A stretch of 64,000 nt of DNA from positions 186,001 through 250,000 of the forward strand of contig NZ_NWSV01000005.1 in the NCBI RefSeq assembly GCF_002531935.1, written 5' to 3'. Below, in pieces: positions 16,976 to 25,934 of the stretch. The notes under the pieces are model-generated. The model was not told the DNA's origin, searched no databases, and saw only the letters and a list, made by a program, of their open reading frames with translations. Position 1 is the stretch's first letter; each line of letters starts with the position of its first letter. The DNA is from Rhizobium chutanense (GTDB lineage: Bacteria > Pseudomonadota > Alphaproteobacteria > Rhizobiales > Rhizobiaceae). The translations under genes and the position numbers were made by a program.

Positions 16976-17679
16976 TCGCCACGACGAACAGACATGCTTC
17001 GCAACGCGAAATCGTTCCGGCCACCCAAAGCCGGGCGCGGGTTTCCGCGATCGGCGCCAGGTCCTTCCTGCTCGAAGCGCCAGGCGATTTCGATCTCATC
17101 GCGCAGCGGCGGATCTGGGCTCTATCCCAGACGGTGAAAGGCTGGGCGGAGCTTTCGGAAGACATTCCGGGGATGACCAATCTGCTGGTGATCTTCAAGG
17201 AGACGCCCGAAGATCCCGATGCGGTGGTCGCCCGGCTGCTTGAGGCATGGGAGAATGCCCGCAGCATCGATCTCAACGGCAAGACCATCGAGATCCCCGT
17301 CCATTACGGCGGCGAACATGCGACCGATCTTCCGGCCCTTTGCGATCTCTCGGGGCTTAGCGACCGCGAGGTCGTCCGCATCCATCATGAGGCCACCTAT
17401 CGTGTCTTCGCCTTGGGCAGCGCACCGGGTTTCGGCTATCTGCATGGCCTCGATCCGCGCATCTACATGCCGCGAAAGACCGTGCCGTCGCTGAAGATGC
17501 CGAAGGGCTGCGTGACCATCGGCGGCATGCAGACCGGCGTCGCCATGCTGACCGGCCCCAATGGCTGGAATTCCATCGGCTTCGCGACGCTTGAGATGTT
17601 CGACCCAACCTCGCCGACCCCCGCCATGATGGCGCCGGGAGATACGGTGCGGTTCCTGCCGGCAAGGATCGAGCTATGA
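16972..17679 (+). CDS. pxpB: 5-oxoprolinase subunit PxpB (KipI / AHS1 family)
   Basis: This 235-residue protein is the B subunit of the PxpABC 5-oxoprolinase, which hydrolyses pyroglutamate to glutamate with ATP. The conserved stretches IEIPVHYGGEHATDL, APGFGYLHGLD, VTIGGMQTGV and NGWNSIGFATLEMFDP are typical of AHS1 (allophanate hydrolase subunit 1) domains. The first 45 residues (to about RARVSAIGARSFLLEA) include a longer lead than usual, so an internal start is possible. It overlaps pxpC by 4 bp. Confidence 0.93.
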   Translation: MIATTNRHASQREIVPATQSRARVSAIGARSFLLEAPGDFDLIAQRRIWALSQTVKGWAELSEDIPGMTNLLVIFKETPEDPDAVVARLLEAWENARSIDLNGKTIEIPVHYGGEHATDLPALCDLSGLSDREVVRIHHEATYRVFALGSAPGFGYLHGLDPRIYMPRKTVPSLKMPKGCVTIGGMQTGVAMLTGPNGWNSIGFATLEMFDPTSPTPAMMAPGDTVRFLPARIEL

Positions 17680-18671
17680 TCGAAATCTTGGATAGCGGCC
17701 CTTTCAACACGGTGCAGGATCTGGGGCGCCCCGGCTATCGCGACATCGGCGTATCGGCGAGCGGCGCCATGGATCCGCTTGCGGTCAGGATCGGCAATAT
17801 TCTCGTCGGCAATGACGAGAATACAGCGGTGATCGAGGTGCAGACCTTCCCGTTCCGACTGCATTTCGAGCGGCGCAGCGTCTTTGCCGTGACCGGCGCC
17901 GACGGCCATGTCAGTCTCGATGGATCGGACCTCATCCCCTGGTGCGCCTATACGGCCGAACCCGGACAGGTTCTCGAGCTGCGGCAGCCGCCGCGGCTCG
18001 CGCGGGCTTATATTTCGGTCGGAGGCGGGCTGGATATCCCCGTTGTCATGGGTTCGCGCAGCACGTCGCTGCGCGGCGGCTTCGGCGGCAATGCCGGCCG
18101 GCCTCTGGCGAAGGGCGATCGGATTGCGCTCGGCGAGGACTTGGAGATTGCCATGCTGCCGGCCACAGGCCTCGCCGTCGTCGAGCCGGCCGTGGCATTG
18201 CGCGAGGTCTTCCCGGCTTCCATAGACGGCGCCTTGCCGATCCGTGCCCTGCCGGCCGGCGAGCACAATCTTTTCGCCGGAGACGGCGAAGCCTTCTGGA
18301 GCCAGACCTGGCGGATTTCCTCGCGAAGCGACCGCACGGGCTACCGTCTATCGGGCGAGCCGATCACGCCGACGGCGTCGATCGAGATGCGCTCTCACGG
18401 CGTCGTGCCCGGCGTGATCCAGGTTCCGCCCGGCGGCGAACCGATCGTGCAGATGAGCGATGCGAACACCGCCGGCGGATATCCGAAGATTGCCGGCGTG
18501 ATCGAGTGCGACCTCTGGCGACTCGGGCAGGCCCGCATCGGCGCCCGCCTGAAATTCGTCCGATCGACGCATGCGCAAGCGCGCATCGTGGAACAGGCTG
18601 TAGCCCGCTATGTCGAAGACGTCAGGCAAACATCCGGGATGGTCAAACGCGCCCTGAAGGCGATGGCCTAA
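17676..18671 (+). CDS. pxpC: 5-oxoprolinase subunit PxpC (KipA / AHS2 family)
   Basis: This 331-residue protein is the C subunit of 5-oxoprolinase. The N-terminal signature LDSGPFNTVQDLGRPGY, then GVSASGAMDPLAVRIGN, and later SRSDRTGYRLSGEPI and NTAGGYPKI are diagnostic of AHS2 domains. Length is normal. In urea carboxylase AHS1 and AHS2 are fused to biotin carboxylase and carrier domains; here the same four parts are separate neighbouring genes, so the operon resembles a dissociated urea-carboxylase-type enzyme. The start overlaps pxpB by 4 bp. Confidence 0.94.
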   Translation: MIEILDSGPFNTVQDLGRPGYRDIGVSASGAMDPLAVRIGNILVGNDENTAVIEVQTFPFRLHFERRSVFAVTGADGHVSLDGSDLIPWCAYTAEPGQVLELRQPPRLARAYISVGGGLDIPVVMGSRSTSLRGGFGGNAGRPLAKGDRIALGEDLEIAMLPATGLAVVEPAVALREVFPASIDGALPIRALPAGEHNLFAGDGEAFWSQTWRISSRSDRTGYRLSGEPITPTASIEMRSHGVVPGVIQVPPGGEPIVQMSDANTAGGYPKIAGVIECDLWRLGQARIGARLKFVRSTHAQARIVEQAVARYVEDVRQTSGMVKRALKAMA

Positions 18672-18692
18672 GGCTGTCGAAAGGAGGAACTG

Positions 18693-19460
18693 ATGAAGAT
18701 CGATCTGAATTCCGATATGGGCGAAGGATTTGGTCCCTACCGGCTGTGCGACGACGAAGCGATGATGAAAATCGTCTCGTCGGCCAATATCGCCTGCGGT
18801 TTCCACGGCGGCGACCCGGATACGATGGGGCGCATGGTGCGGTTGGCGAAACAGAACGGCGTCGGCATCGGCGCCCATCCCGGCCTGCCCGACCGGCTAG
18901 GCTTCGGCCGGCGCGAAATACCGTTTTCGGCGGACGAGCTTCGCCAGCAGATGCTCTACCAGCTCGGCGCGTTGATGGCGATCGCCAGAGCCGAGCGGGT
19001 CACCGTCTCGCATATCAGCTTCCACGCAGCCATGGGCAACATGGTCAACCGCGACCCCGTGCTTGCCGACTTGATGATGGATGCGATCGCCACCGTCGAC
19101 GCCAATCTTGTCGTCTTCGTCACGTCGGGCAGCGAGATCGAGCGGGCGGCCAAACGTGCCCGCCTGAAGACGCTAGCGCTTTTCCTTGCCGACCGGGCCT
19201 ATGACGCCGAGGGTAGACTTGTCGCCCGTGGGCTCACCGGCGCCCTCGTCAAGGACGAAGCCGCAGTCCGCGCCCGCGTACGACAATTCCTCCTCGAAGG
19301 AACAGTCACGACGATCGATGGCGCCGTGATCGCGATGCCGGCGCGCTCCATTCTCGTCCACAGCGACACGCCCGGCGCGCTGGAGCTTGCCGGCATCGTA
19401 CGCGGCGAGATCGAAGCCACGGGTGCTGCGCTCGCGCCCGCCGCCGAACTCGCAGACTAG
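18693..19460 (+). CDS. pxpA: 5-oxoprolinase subunit PxpA (LamB/YcsF family)
   Basis: This 255-residue protein is the A subunit of 5-oxoprolinase. MKIDLNSDMGEGFG, NIACGFHGGDP and IGAHPGLPDRLGFGRRE are the family hallmarks, with Asp and His residues suited to metal-assisted amide hydrolysis. It is the last gene of the operon and has its own strong ribosome-binding site, AGGAGG at 18682-18687. A hairpin and a RIME-type palindrome follow within 110 bp and may end transcription. Confidence 0.96.
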   Translation: MKIDLNSDMGEGFGPYRLCDDEAMMKIVSSANIACGFHGGDPDTMGRMVRLAKQNGVGIGAHPGLPDRLGFGRREIPFSADELRQQMLYQLGALMAIARAERVTVSHISFHAAMGNMVNRDPVLADLMMDAIATVDANLVVFVTSGSEIERAAKRARLKTLALFLADRAYDAEGRLVARGLTGALVKDEAAVRARVRQFLLEGTVTTIDGAVIAMPARSILVHSDTPGALELAGIVRGEIEATGAALAPAAELAD

Positions 19461-19469
19461 AACAGGATG

Positions 19470-19493
19470 ATTTTAGGCCGCTTGGCCTAAAAT
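19470..19493. terminator. Hairpin after pxpA
   Basis: ATTTTAGGCC and GGCCTAAAAT form a perfect 10-bp stem with a GCTT loop, nested inside a longer weaker repeat (CTAGAAC at 19457, GTTCTAG at 19503). It starts 10 bp after the pxpA stop. The AT-rich stem base makes it usable as a terminator in both directions. It may also be a dispersed repeat. Confidence 0.65.
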
Positions 19494-19520
19494 CTAAATC
19501 CCGTTCTAGATTAAATAGTT

Positions 19521-19570
19521 AGAGCATGATGTCGTCCGAAAACCGCCCACACTTTTCGGCATCATGCTCT
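19521..19570. repeat. RIME-type palindromic repeat, copy 1
   Basis: AGAGCATGATG and CATCATGCTCT are 11-bp inverted arms around a conserved centre containing CCGAAAACCGCCCACACTTTTCGG. The reverse complement matches the repeat at 56017-56064 at most positions. Palindromes of this type are common between genes in Rhizobium. The effect is unknown; mRNA stabilisation or termination is possible. Confidence 0.85.
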
Positions 19571-19626
19571 GACGTAATCCCGATCGCCTGCGGCGATCAC
19601 CCATTCCCATCCCTCATCGAAGGACC

Positions 19627-20835
19627 ATGTCGATGTCCATCAAAGCCGACCGCCTGAAAAACGTCTCCATCTCCGCATCCGCCGCCATGACCCAGCGCGC
19701 CAGGGAACTGGCCGCCAAGGGCATCAAGGTCGTCAGCCTCTCATCCGGCGAGCCGGATTTCCCCACGCCGGCGCATGCGATCGAGGCGGCCCATGCGGCG
19801 GCACTTGCCGGCGATACGAAATACCCGCCGATGGACGGCACGCCGGCGCTGAAAGCCGCGATCATCCGGAAGTTCAAGCGCGACAATAATCTCGACTACG
19901 ATGCCAGCCAGATCGTCGTCTCGGGCGGCGGCAAGCAGGTGATCTTCAATGCCATGCTGGCAACCTGCAATCCGGGCGACGAGGTCGTCATTCCCACGCC
20001 CTCCTGGGTCAGCTATGCCGACATCGTCAAATTCGCCGGCGGCGTCCCGGTGGCGGTCCCCTGCCACGAAGAGACCGGCTTCAAATTGCGTGCAGAGGAT
20101 CTGGAGGCGGCGATCACGCCGCGCACCAAATGGCTCTTCCTGAATTTCCCGAACAATCCGACCGGGGCAGCCTGCTCCCGGGCGGAGATGGCCGCCATCG
20201 CCGAGGTCATGCTGCGCCATCCCAATGTCTGGATCATGACCGACGACATCTACGAGCACCTTGTTTATGACGACTTCCAGTTCTGCACGATCGCGGAAGT
20301 CGAGCCGAGATTGTACGATCGCGTCCTGACGATGAACGGCGTCTCCAAGGCCTATGCGATGACCGGCTGGCGGCTCGGTTTTTGCGCCGGGCCGAAAGAC
20401 CTGATCTCGGCCGTCAGCAACGTCAACGGCCAGAATGGCGGCGGCATCGCCACACTCACGCAGGCCGCGGCAACCGCGGCCCTCGACGGACCTCAGGATC
20501 TCTTGAAGGAGCGTGCGGCGATCTACAAGGAACGACGCGATTTCGTCCTCGGCAAATTGTCCGAGGTGGAAGGACTGCGCTGCCACAAGCCCGAAGGCGC
20601 CTTCTATATCTATCCCAACATATCGGGGCTGATCGGCAAGACCAGCAAGGGCGGCCGCAAAATCGAGACCGATGTCGATTTCGTCATGGCGCTCGTCGAG
20701 GAGCATCACGTCGCGACCGTGCAAGGTGCTGCTTACGGAATGAGCCCCTTCTTCCGCATTTCCTATGCAACCAGCATGGAAAAACTCGGCGAAGGCTGCG
20801 CCCGCATCGCCGAGTTCTGCAAGGATATGCGCTGA
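19627..20835 (+). CDS. Class I pyridoxal-phosphate aminotransferase (aspartate aminotransferase-like)
   Basis: This 402-residue enzyme transfers an amino group between an amino acid and a 2-oxoacid. SSGEPDFPTP, YPPMDGTPALKAAI, NFPNNPTGAACS, TDDIYEHLVYDD and the PLP lysine 241 in NGVSKAYAMTGWRLGF are the features of fold-type I subfamily I-gamma aspartate aminotransferases. FRISYATS near the end supplies the substrate-carboxylate arginine. It has its own upstream region (a RIME repeat separates it from pxpA) and converges on the LysR gene, so it is not in the pxp operon. A second in-frame ATG at 19633 is possible. The natural substrate is not fixed by sequence. Confidence 0.94.
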   Translation: MSMSIKADRLKNVSISASAAMTQRARELAAKGIKVVSLSSGEPDFPTPAHAIEAAHAAALAGDTKYPPMDGTPALKAAIIRKFKRDNNLDYDASQIVVSGGGKQVIFNAMLATCNPGDEVVIPTPSWVSYADIVKFAGGVPVAVPCHEETGFKLRAEDLEAAITPRTKWLFLNFPNNPTGAACSRAEMAAIAEVMLRHPNVWIMTDDIYEHLVYDDFQFCTIAEVEPRLYDRVLTMNGVSKAYAMTGWRLGFCAGPKDLISAVSNVNGQNGGGIATLTQAAATAALDGPQDLLKERAAIYKERRDFVLGKLSEVEGLRCHKPEGAFYIYPNISGLIGKTSKGGRKIETDVDFVMALVEEHHVATVQGAAYGMSPFFRISYATSMEKLGEGCARIAEFCKDMR

Positions 20836-20846
20836 CCGGGCAGCCG

Positions 20847-21752
20847 TTAACCCTTCAGCCGCGCCGTCAGTTCGAGAAGAATATCTCGGACGGCAAGCGC
20901 CGGTTCCGACAGCGGGTTCTGGTCGGAAACGCAAAGCGACAGGGTTTCCTCGATCCGCGGCGAGACGAGCCGGCAGATCAGCGGCTCGCTCGATTCCGAG
21001 ACGATGCGGTCGGCGATGGCTTTCGGCATGACGGTCGCGCCGAGACCGCTGCCGACCGCGCGGGCGAGCGTGCGGACGATTTCGACCTCCGCCACGACCT
21101 TCAGATTGGTGCGGGTGCGGGTGAAGGCGGTATCGACGGCGCGGCGGACGAAATTATAAGCCGGCGGCAAGAGCAGCGGTATTCCGTCAAGCGCGTTGAC
21201 GGATACGGGTTTCGCGTCCGCTTCAATGGCAAAGTCGCGATGGGCGACCAGGAAAAACTCTTCGCTGAGGATCGGCTCGAACCGCACGCCCTTGATCGGC
21301 CCGGTGCCATGCAGAAGCGCCATCTCCAGCCGGCCGTTCATGATCATCTGGCTATAGGTCTGGCCGACGCTTTCGGTCAGATGTAAGAGAATGCCGGGAT
21401 GGCGTTTGCGGGTTTCCGCCAGCAGGTCGACCGAGAGGGTCGCCGCGCTGCTGAACGGCACGAGACCGACGGACACGCGCCCGGCCAGCGAATTGCCGGC
21501 AGCCGATGCATCGGCCTGCGCCTGCTCCATCTGCCTCAGGATAATCTGCGCATGGCGATATACCGCGTGTCCGGCATCCGTCATGCTGACGCCCTGCTGG
21601 CTGCGGATCAGCAGCTTGTGGCCGAAATGCTCTTCCAGCGCCGCCAGCTGCTGGCTCAGAGCCGGTTGGGCGATATGCAAAAGATCCGCCGCTCGCGTGA
21701 TGCTGCCGCTGTCGACGATCACGATGAAAGATTTGAGGCGTCTGATGTCCAT
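20847..21752 (-). CDS. LysR family transcriptional regulator
   Basis: This 301-residue regulator has the N-terminal winged helix MDIRRLKSFIVIVDSGSITRAADLLHIAQPALSQQLAALEE (read in parts), a linker helix, and the LysR substrate domain with GLVPFSSAATLSVDLLAETRKRHP and LVAHRDFAIEAD. I start at MDIRRL (21752); the 45 residues open upstream are not family-like. It is divergent from the SDR/amino-acid-importer run starting at 21985 and probably controls it. The substrate domain resembles nitrogen-assimilation (Nac/Cbl-like) regulators, though this is only an impression. Confidence 0.93.
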   Translation of the reverse strand: MDIRRLKSFIVIVDSGSITRAADLLHIAQPALSQQLAALEEHFGHKLLIRSQQGVSMTDAGHAVYRHAQIILRQMEQAQADASAAGNSLAGRVSVGLVPFSSAATLSVDLLAETRKRHPGILLHLTESVGQTYSQMIMNGRLEMALLHGTGPIKGVRFEPILSEEFFLVAHRDFAIEADAKPVSVNALDGIPLLLPPAYNFVRRAVDTAFTRTRTNLKVVAEVEIVRTLARAVGSGLGATVMPKAIADRIVSESSEPLICRLVSPRIEETLSLCVSDQNPLSEPALAVRDILLELTARLKG

Positions 21753-21894
21753 GGGGATCGGGGTACCGTTCTGATCTGCGAAGGACATGTTTGCAGACGC
21801 GCCTTGCTTTTGCAACGCGAGGCGGCCCGAGACGAGGCTGCGAGGCAATGCCGGGGCAGCCGCTTTCTCTTCTTCTGCAGGCCGCACCTACTCC

Positions 21895-21909
21895 ATAACC
21901 GTTGCTTAT
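21895..21909. promoter_or_regulatory. Possible LysR-type binding site
   Basis: ATAA-N7-TTAT (ATAACCGTTGCTTAT) satisfies the T-N11-A pattern of LysR boxes and lies between the divergent LysR gene and the SDR gene. The arms are only 4 bp, so chance occurrence is possible. Confidence 0.4.
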
Positions 21910-21984
21910 TGCTCCAGAGATAATCGGTCTTAGGCAAGGGGTTAAAGCTTCGCTACTGTCTCTGACAACAACAAGGGAACGACA

Positions 21985-22758
21985 ATGCCATTCTCCGACT
22001 ACAAGACCGCACTGGTGACCGGCGCCTCCTCCGGGATCGGCGCAGCCGTGGTTGAGCGGCTGCGTCGGGAGAACATTGAAGTCCATGCCGTTGCCCGCAG
22101 CGCCGAGGCGCTGCAGCAACTGGCCGAGCGTACGGGCTGCATCGCCCACGCTATCGATGTGACCGATCGGCCGGCGATCGCCGAGCTCGCGCGTCGGGTG
22201 GAATTCGACATTCTCGTCAACAATGCCGGCGTCGACCGGCCGAAGAAGTTTCTGGAAGCCGACGAGGGCGATATCGATCTCCTCGTCGACGTCAATCTCC
22301 GGGCGGTCCTGCATCTCTGCCGCCTGGTCGTGCCGGGCATGGTGGCGCGCGACCGCGGCCATGTCATCAACATCTCGTCGATCGCCGGCGCCTATAATTT
22401 CGGCGGCAATTCATCCTATCACGCCACCAAGGCAGGCGTGAGCATGCTGTCCAACCAGCTGCGCATCGACGCTTTCGGCAAGCGGGTGCGGGTCACGGAA
22501 ATCTGCCCCGGCCGGGTCGCCACGGATATTTTCAATCACGTCCACGGCAATGATCCCAGCATTCGCGAACGGTTCATCGACGGATTCGAACTGCCGCAAG
22601 CCACCGATATCGCCGACGCGATCGCCTTCGCCATATCGGCTCCCGTCGCCGTCAACATCGGACATATGGAAATTACGCCGACACTGCAGGTGATGGGCGG
22701 TCTGCAGACCGCAAGACCGCAGCCGAAGACAGATCCATCCGGGGAGCCAACTCCGTGA
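21985..22758 (+). CDS. SDR family NAD(P)-dependent oxidoreductase
   Basis: This 257-residue short-chain dehydrogenase has the dinucleotide loop TGASSGIG at about 12-19, the NNAG motif, the catalytic Ser in NISSIAGAYN and the YHATK active site. It would oxidise or reduce a hydroxyl/carbonyl on an imported compound. The C-terminal 20 residues ([17 protein letters not shown]) form a Pro-rich tail beyond the normal fold. The stop overlaps the GTG start of the first amino acid permease by 4 bp, which ties the enzyme to uptake of its substrate. Confidence 0.92.
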   Translation: MPFSDYKTALVTGASSGIGAAVVERLRRENIEVHAVARSAEALQQLAERTGCIAHAIDVTDRPAIAELARRVEFDILVNNAGVDRPKKFLEADEGDIDLLVDVNLRAVLHLCRLVVPGMVARDRGHVINISSIAGAYNFGGNSSYHATKAGVSMLSNQLRIDAFGKRVRVTEICPGRVATDIFNHVHGNDPSIRERFIDGFELPQATDIADAIAFAISAPVAVNIGHMEITPTLQVMGGLQTARPQPKTDPSGEPTP

Positions 22759-23462
22759 GCGGTTTCGACCTTTCGGCAATCCTGGGAAATCCCGAATATG
22801 CCGCCATGCTGCTGCATGGCATCGAGATGACCTTCATCATCTATGCCGGGTCCTGGACGCTGGCGATGACGCTGGCACTGCTGCTGCTCGGCATACGCCT
22901 GTCGCCCTTTCGCTTCGGCGATCCGTTGGTCGCCGCTTACGTATCCTATCACCGCAACGTCCCGACTCTGGTGCAGCTGATGCTGTGGTATTTCGGGATT
23001 TTCACCCTGATGCCGAACGGCGTCGCGACATGGCTCGCCAGCCATAATGCCGAGGCGATCTTCGCGGTGATCGGACTCGGGCTCTGCCAGGCTGCCTATT
23101 TCAGCGAAGATCTTCGTTCGGGCGTGCGCTCGGTCGGTCCCGGCCAGATGCAGGCCGCCCGTGCGCTGGGCCATGGCTACGTCTCGGCGATGCGTTTCGT
23201 CATCATGCCGCAGGGCGTGCGCAACGCGCTGCCGCCGCTGATCAATCACAGCGTCTCCCTGTTCAAGAACAGCAGTCTCGCCGTCGTCATCGGCGCGTCG
23301 GAACTGACGCATGCCGTCAAGGAAATCGAAAACCTCAGCTTCCGCACCTTCGAGATCTACCTGATCGGCACGGTTCTTTACCTCTTCTTCTCGCTCGTGA
23401 TCATGAGCATCGGCGCCTATCTGTCGATGCGCGCCGATCCTGCCAGGAGTGCGCGCGCATGA
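22755..23462 (+). CDS. Polar amino acid ABC transporter permease, first subunit
   Basis: This 235-residue permease begins with GTG 22755 inside the SDR stop. Five hydrophobic helices are visible and the EAA loop reads [31 protein letters not shown] in parts. It is of the HisQ/GltJ type and forms a heterodimer with the next gene. The start, with a 4-bp overlap and no strong ribosome-binding site, indicates coupling. Confidence 0.92.
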   Translation: MSGFDLSAILGNPEYAAMLLHGIEMTFIIYAGSWTLAMTLALLLLGIRLSPFRFGDPLVAAYVSYHRNVPTLVQLMLWYFGIFTLMPNGVATWLASHNAEAIFAVIGLGLCQAAYFSEDLRSGVRSVGPGQMQAARALGHGYVSAMRFVIMPQGVRNALPPLINHSVSLFKNSSLAVVIGASELTHAVKEIENLSFRTFEIYLIGTVLYLFFSLVIMSIGAYLSMRADPARSARA

Positions 23463-24217
23463 TCCAGGACATGATCGCCATCGTCCGCGACTACTGGCTG
23501 CTGCTCTTGATCGGCCAATACCCGAACGGGCCGCTCGGCGGGCTCGCCAATACGCTGATCCTCTCGGCGCTCAGCATCATTCTCGCTTTTCCGGCCAGCA
23601 TCCTCTTCGCAATGGCGCGGCTCTCCAAGTCGCGGCTGCTGCGCTGGCCGGTGACGGCACTCGTCTATTTCACCAGGGGCGTGCCGCTCCTGATGCTCAT
23701 CCTGTGGAGCTATTTCCTGGTGCCGCTCCTGACCGGTGCCGATGTTCCGAGCTTCGTCACCATGCTGACGACGCTGGTGGTTTATCAGAGCGCGTTTCTC
23801 AGCGAAGTCGTCCGTGCGGGCATCGTGGCGCTCGGACCGGGCCAGATGGATGCGGCGCGGGCGCTCGGCCACGGCTATATGGGCGCGATGCGCTTCGTCA
23901 TCCTGCCGCAGGCGCTCTACAACATGATCCCGAGCATTCTCTCCACCTTCGTCTCGACGATCAAGGACACGACGCTCGGCTATGTGATCAACGTGCCGGA
24001 CCTGACCTTCGCGGCAAGCCAGGTCAACAACCAGCTCCTGACGCAGCCCTTCCAGGTCTTCCTCATCCTGGCGATCGTCTACTTCATCATCTGCTGGACG
24101 CTCACCTACTTCGCAAATCGCCTCGAGCGACGCATTACGCGGCGGCGTGCCGGACTGTCCGGTCTTCCCGCCGCCTCCGTAGTCACGCCGTCGAAAATCG
24201 TATCGGAGCAGCTATGA
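23459..24217 (+). CDS. Polar amino acid ABC transporter permease, second subunit
   Basis: This 252-residue permease pairs with the preceding one. Its helices begin at [23 protein letters not shown], and the EAA loop is [42 protein letters not shown] is the family-typical N-terminal half motif. A basic C-terminal tail of about 30 residues ([12 protein letters not shown]...) extends past the last helix. It overlaps both neighbours by 4 bp. Confidence 0.93.
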   Translation: MIQDMIAIVRDYWLLLLIGQYPNGPLGGLANTLILSALSIILAFPASILFAMARLSKSRLLRWPVTALVYFTRGVPLLMLILWSYFLVPLLTGADVPSFVTMLTTLVVYQSAFLSEVVRAGIVALGPGQMDAARALGHGYMGAMRFVILPQALYNMIPSILSTFVSTIKDTTLGYVINVPDLTFAASQVNNQLLTQPFQVFLILAIVYFIICWTLTYFANRLERRITRRRAGLSGLPAASVVTPSKIVSEQL

Positions 24218-24978
24218 CAATGTCGGTTTCAGCACAGGAATCGCAGACGATCCGGCTTTCGCAGGTCTGCAAGAGCTATGGCGACTATCCGGTCCTGAAG
24301 GATATCGATGCGCAGGTGGCGCGCGGCGAGGTCGTGGTCATCTGCGGCCCGTCCGGCTCGGGAAAATCGACGCTGATCCGCACGATCAATCGCCTCGAGG
24401 AGATCAACAGCGGGTCGATTACGCTCGACGGGCAAAACATTCATGCCGCCATGCGGGCTGGGGAACTCAACGCGATGCGCAGCCGGATCGGCTTCGTCTT
24501 CCAGAACTTCAACCTGTTTCCGCATCTTTCGGTCGCCGAAAACGTATCGATGTCGCCGATCCGGGTGAAGGGCGTGGCGCCCGACGTCGCGCACGAAAAG
24601 GCTCTCAAGCTCCTCGATCGTGTCGGCCTCGCCGACAAGGCCCGGGCCTATCCCGGTCAGTTGTCGGGCGGCCAGCAGCAGCGGGTGGCAATCGCCCGTG
24701 CTCTCGCCATGGAACCGCCGGTGATGCTGTTCGACGAACCGACGAGCGCGCTCGATCCCGAGATGGTCGGCGAAGTGCTGGCGGTGATGAAGAGCCTGGC
24801 GTCCGAAGGCATGACCATGCTCTGCGTCACCCACGAAATGGGTTTTGCCCGCGATGTCGCGGATCGGATCTGGTTCATCGATGCCGGCCAGATCATCGAA
24901 ATGGCGACCCCCGAGGAATTCTTCAGCAATCCGCGCCATCCCCGGGCTCAGCGTTTCCTCGCTGATCTCAGGCACTGA
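24214..24978 (+). CDS. Polar amino acid ABC transporter ATP-binding protein (GlnQ type)
   Basis: This 254-residue ATPase drives the 22755-24217 permeases. Walker [11 protein letters not shown]-loop [12 protein letters not shown], signature [15 protein letters not shown], Walker [15 protein letters not shown] and the switch His in VTHEMGFAR are all intact. FQNFNLFPH and [12 protein letters not shown] are diagnostic of the GlnQ/HisP group. The ATG at 24214 overlaps the permease stop. Confidence 0.95.
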   Translation: MTMSVSAQESQTIRLSQVCKSYGDYPVLKDIDAQVARGEVVVICGPSGSGKSTLIRTINRLEEINSGSITLDGQNIHAAMRAGELNAMRSRIGFVFQNFNLFPHLSVAENVSMSPIRVKGVAPDVAHEKALKLLDRVGLADKARAYPGQLSGGQQQRVAIARALAMEPPVMLFDEPTSALDPEMVGEVLAVMKSLASEGMTMLCVTHEMGFARDVADRIWFIDAGQIIEMATPEEFFSNPRHPRAQRFLADLRH

Positions 24979-25009
24979 TACCAACCACCAAAAACAAAGG
25001 AGAACAGCA

Positions 25010-25846
25010 ATGAACTGGAAATACCTGACCCTCACCGCCGCATTTGCCGGCCTGGCGGCCGCCGTGCCGGCAAAGGCCGATCAGCTCGACACCATCATGT
25101 CGGCGAAAACCCTGCGCTGCGCGACATTTGCCGACGTTCCCCCTTTCGCTTCTCCCGATCCGAAGACCCGCGAAATGGCCGGCTTCGACGTCGATCTCTG
25201 CGGTGCCATCGCCAAGGAATTGGGCGTCAAGGCGGAGATCAAGCCGGTTTCGGTCGAGGCCCGCGTGCCTGAAGTCAAGCTCGGCCGCGTCGACATCACC
25301 GTTGCCAACCTCGCCTATACGCTGAGCCGCGCCGAACAGATCCAGTTCAGCGATCCCTATTATCTTGCCAAGGAAATGCTGATCGTGCCGGCGGACGATG
25401 CCGGCAAGACGAAGGCCGATTTTGCCGGCCAGCGCATCGCCTCGACCAAGGGCTCGACCTCGGAAATGTCGATCAAGCTCAACAAATCAGACCCGCTGAC
25501 CTTCCAGGACACGGCTTCCGCCTATCTCGCCGTTCAGCAGGGCAAGGCGCGCGGCATGGTCGCCAACACCATGACGACGACCAAGTTCGTCAATGAATCG
25601 AAGAGCAAGGGCAAGCCGATGCGGATGATCGAGGAGCCGATGCTCTATCAGCCGATCGGCATCGGCATGGCCAAGGATCAGCCGGCGCTGACCGCCAAGG
25701 TCAACGAGATCCTGCACAAGCTCGACGAGTCCGGCGAGATCAACAAGATCTGGGACAAGTGGCTCGGCCCGAACACCGAATACAAGATGACCCGCACCGA
25801 CAAGGTCGTGCCGCTTGCGCAGCTGAAGTTCGACCCGATCCCGTAG
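25010..25846 (+). CDS. Polar amino acid-binding periplasmic protein
   Basis: This 278-residue solute-binding protein has a signal peptide of 24 residues (AFAGLAAAVPAKA, cleaved before DQLD). KTLRCATFADVPPFA and MAGFDVDLCGAIAKELG identify solute-binding family 3. The ribosome-binding site AAAGGAG precedes ATG 25010. The ligand is probably amino-acid-like, but enzymes on either side (SDR, RraA-like aldolase) suggest a modified or hydroxylated compound and not a standard amino acid. Confidence 0.94.
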   Translation: MNWKYLTLTAAFAGLAAAVPAKADQLDTIMSAKTLRCATFADVPPFASPDPKTREMAGFDVDLCGAIAKELGVKAEIKPVSVEARVPEVKLGRVDITVANLAYTLSRAEQIQFSDPYYLAKEMLIVPADDAGKTKADFAGQRIASTKGSTSEMSIKLNKSDPLTFQDTASAYLAVQQGKARGMVANTMTTTKFVNESKSKGKPMRMIEEPMLYQPIGIGMAKDQPALTAKVNEILHKLDESGEINKIWDKWLGPNTEYKMTRTDKVVPLAQLKFDPIP

Positions 25847-25934
25847 GCCAACCGGTCTCGGAACCTCCCGATGACAATCAACCGAGATAAGACGGCGGGA
25901 TATGCCCGCCGTCTACCAACGATGTGAGGCATCC

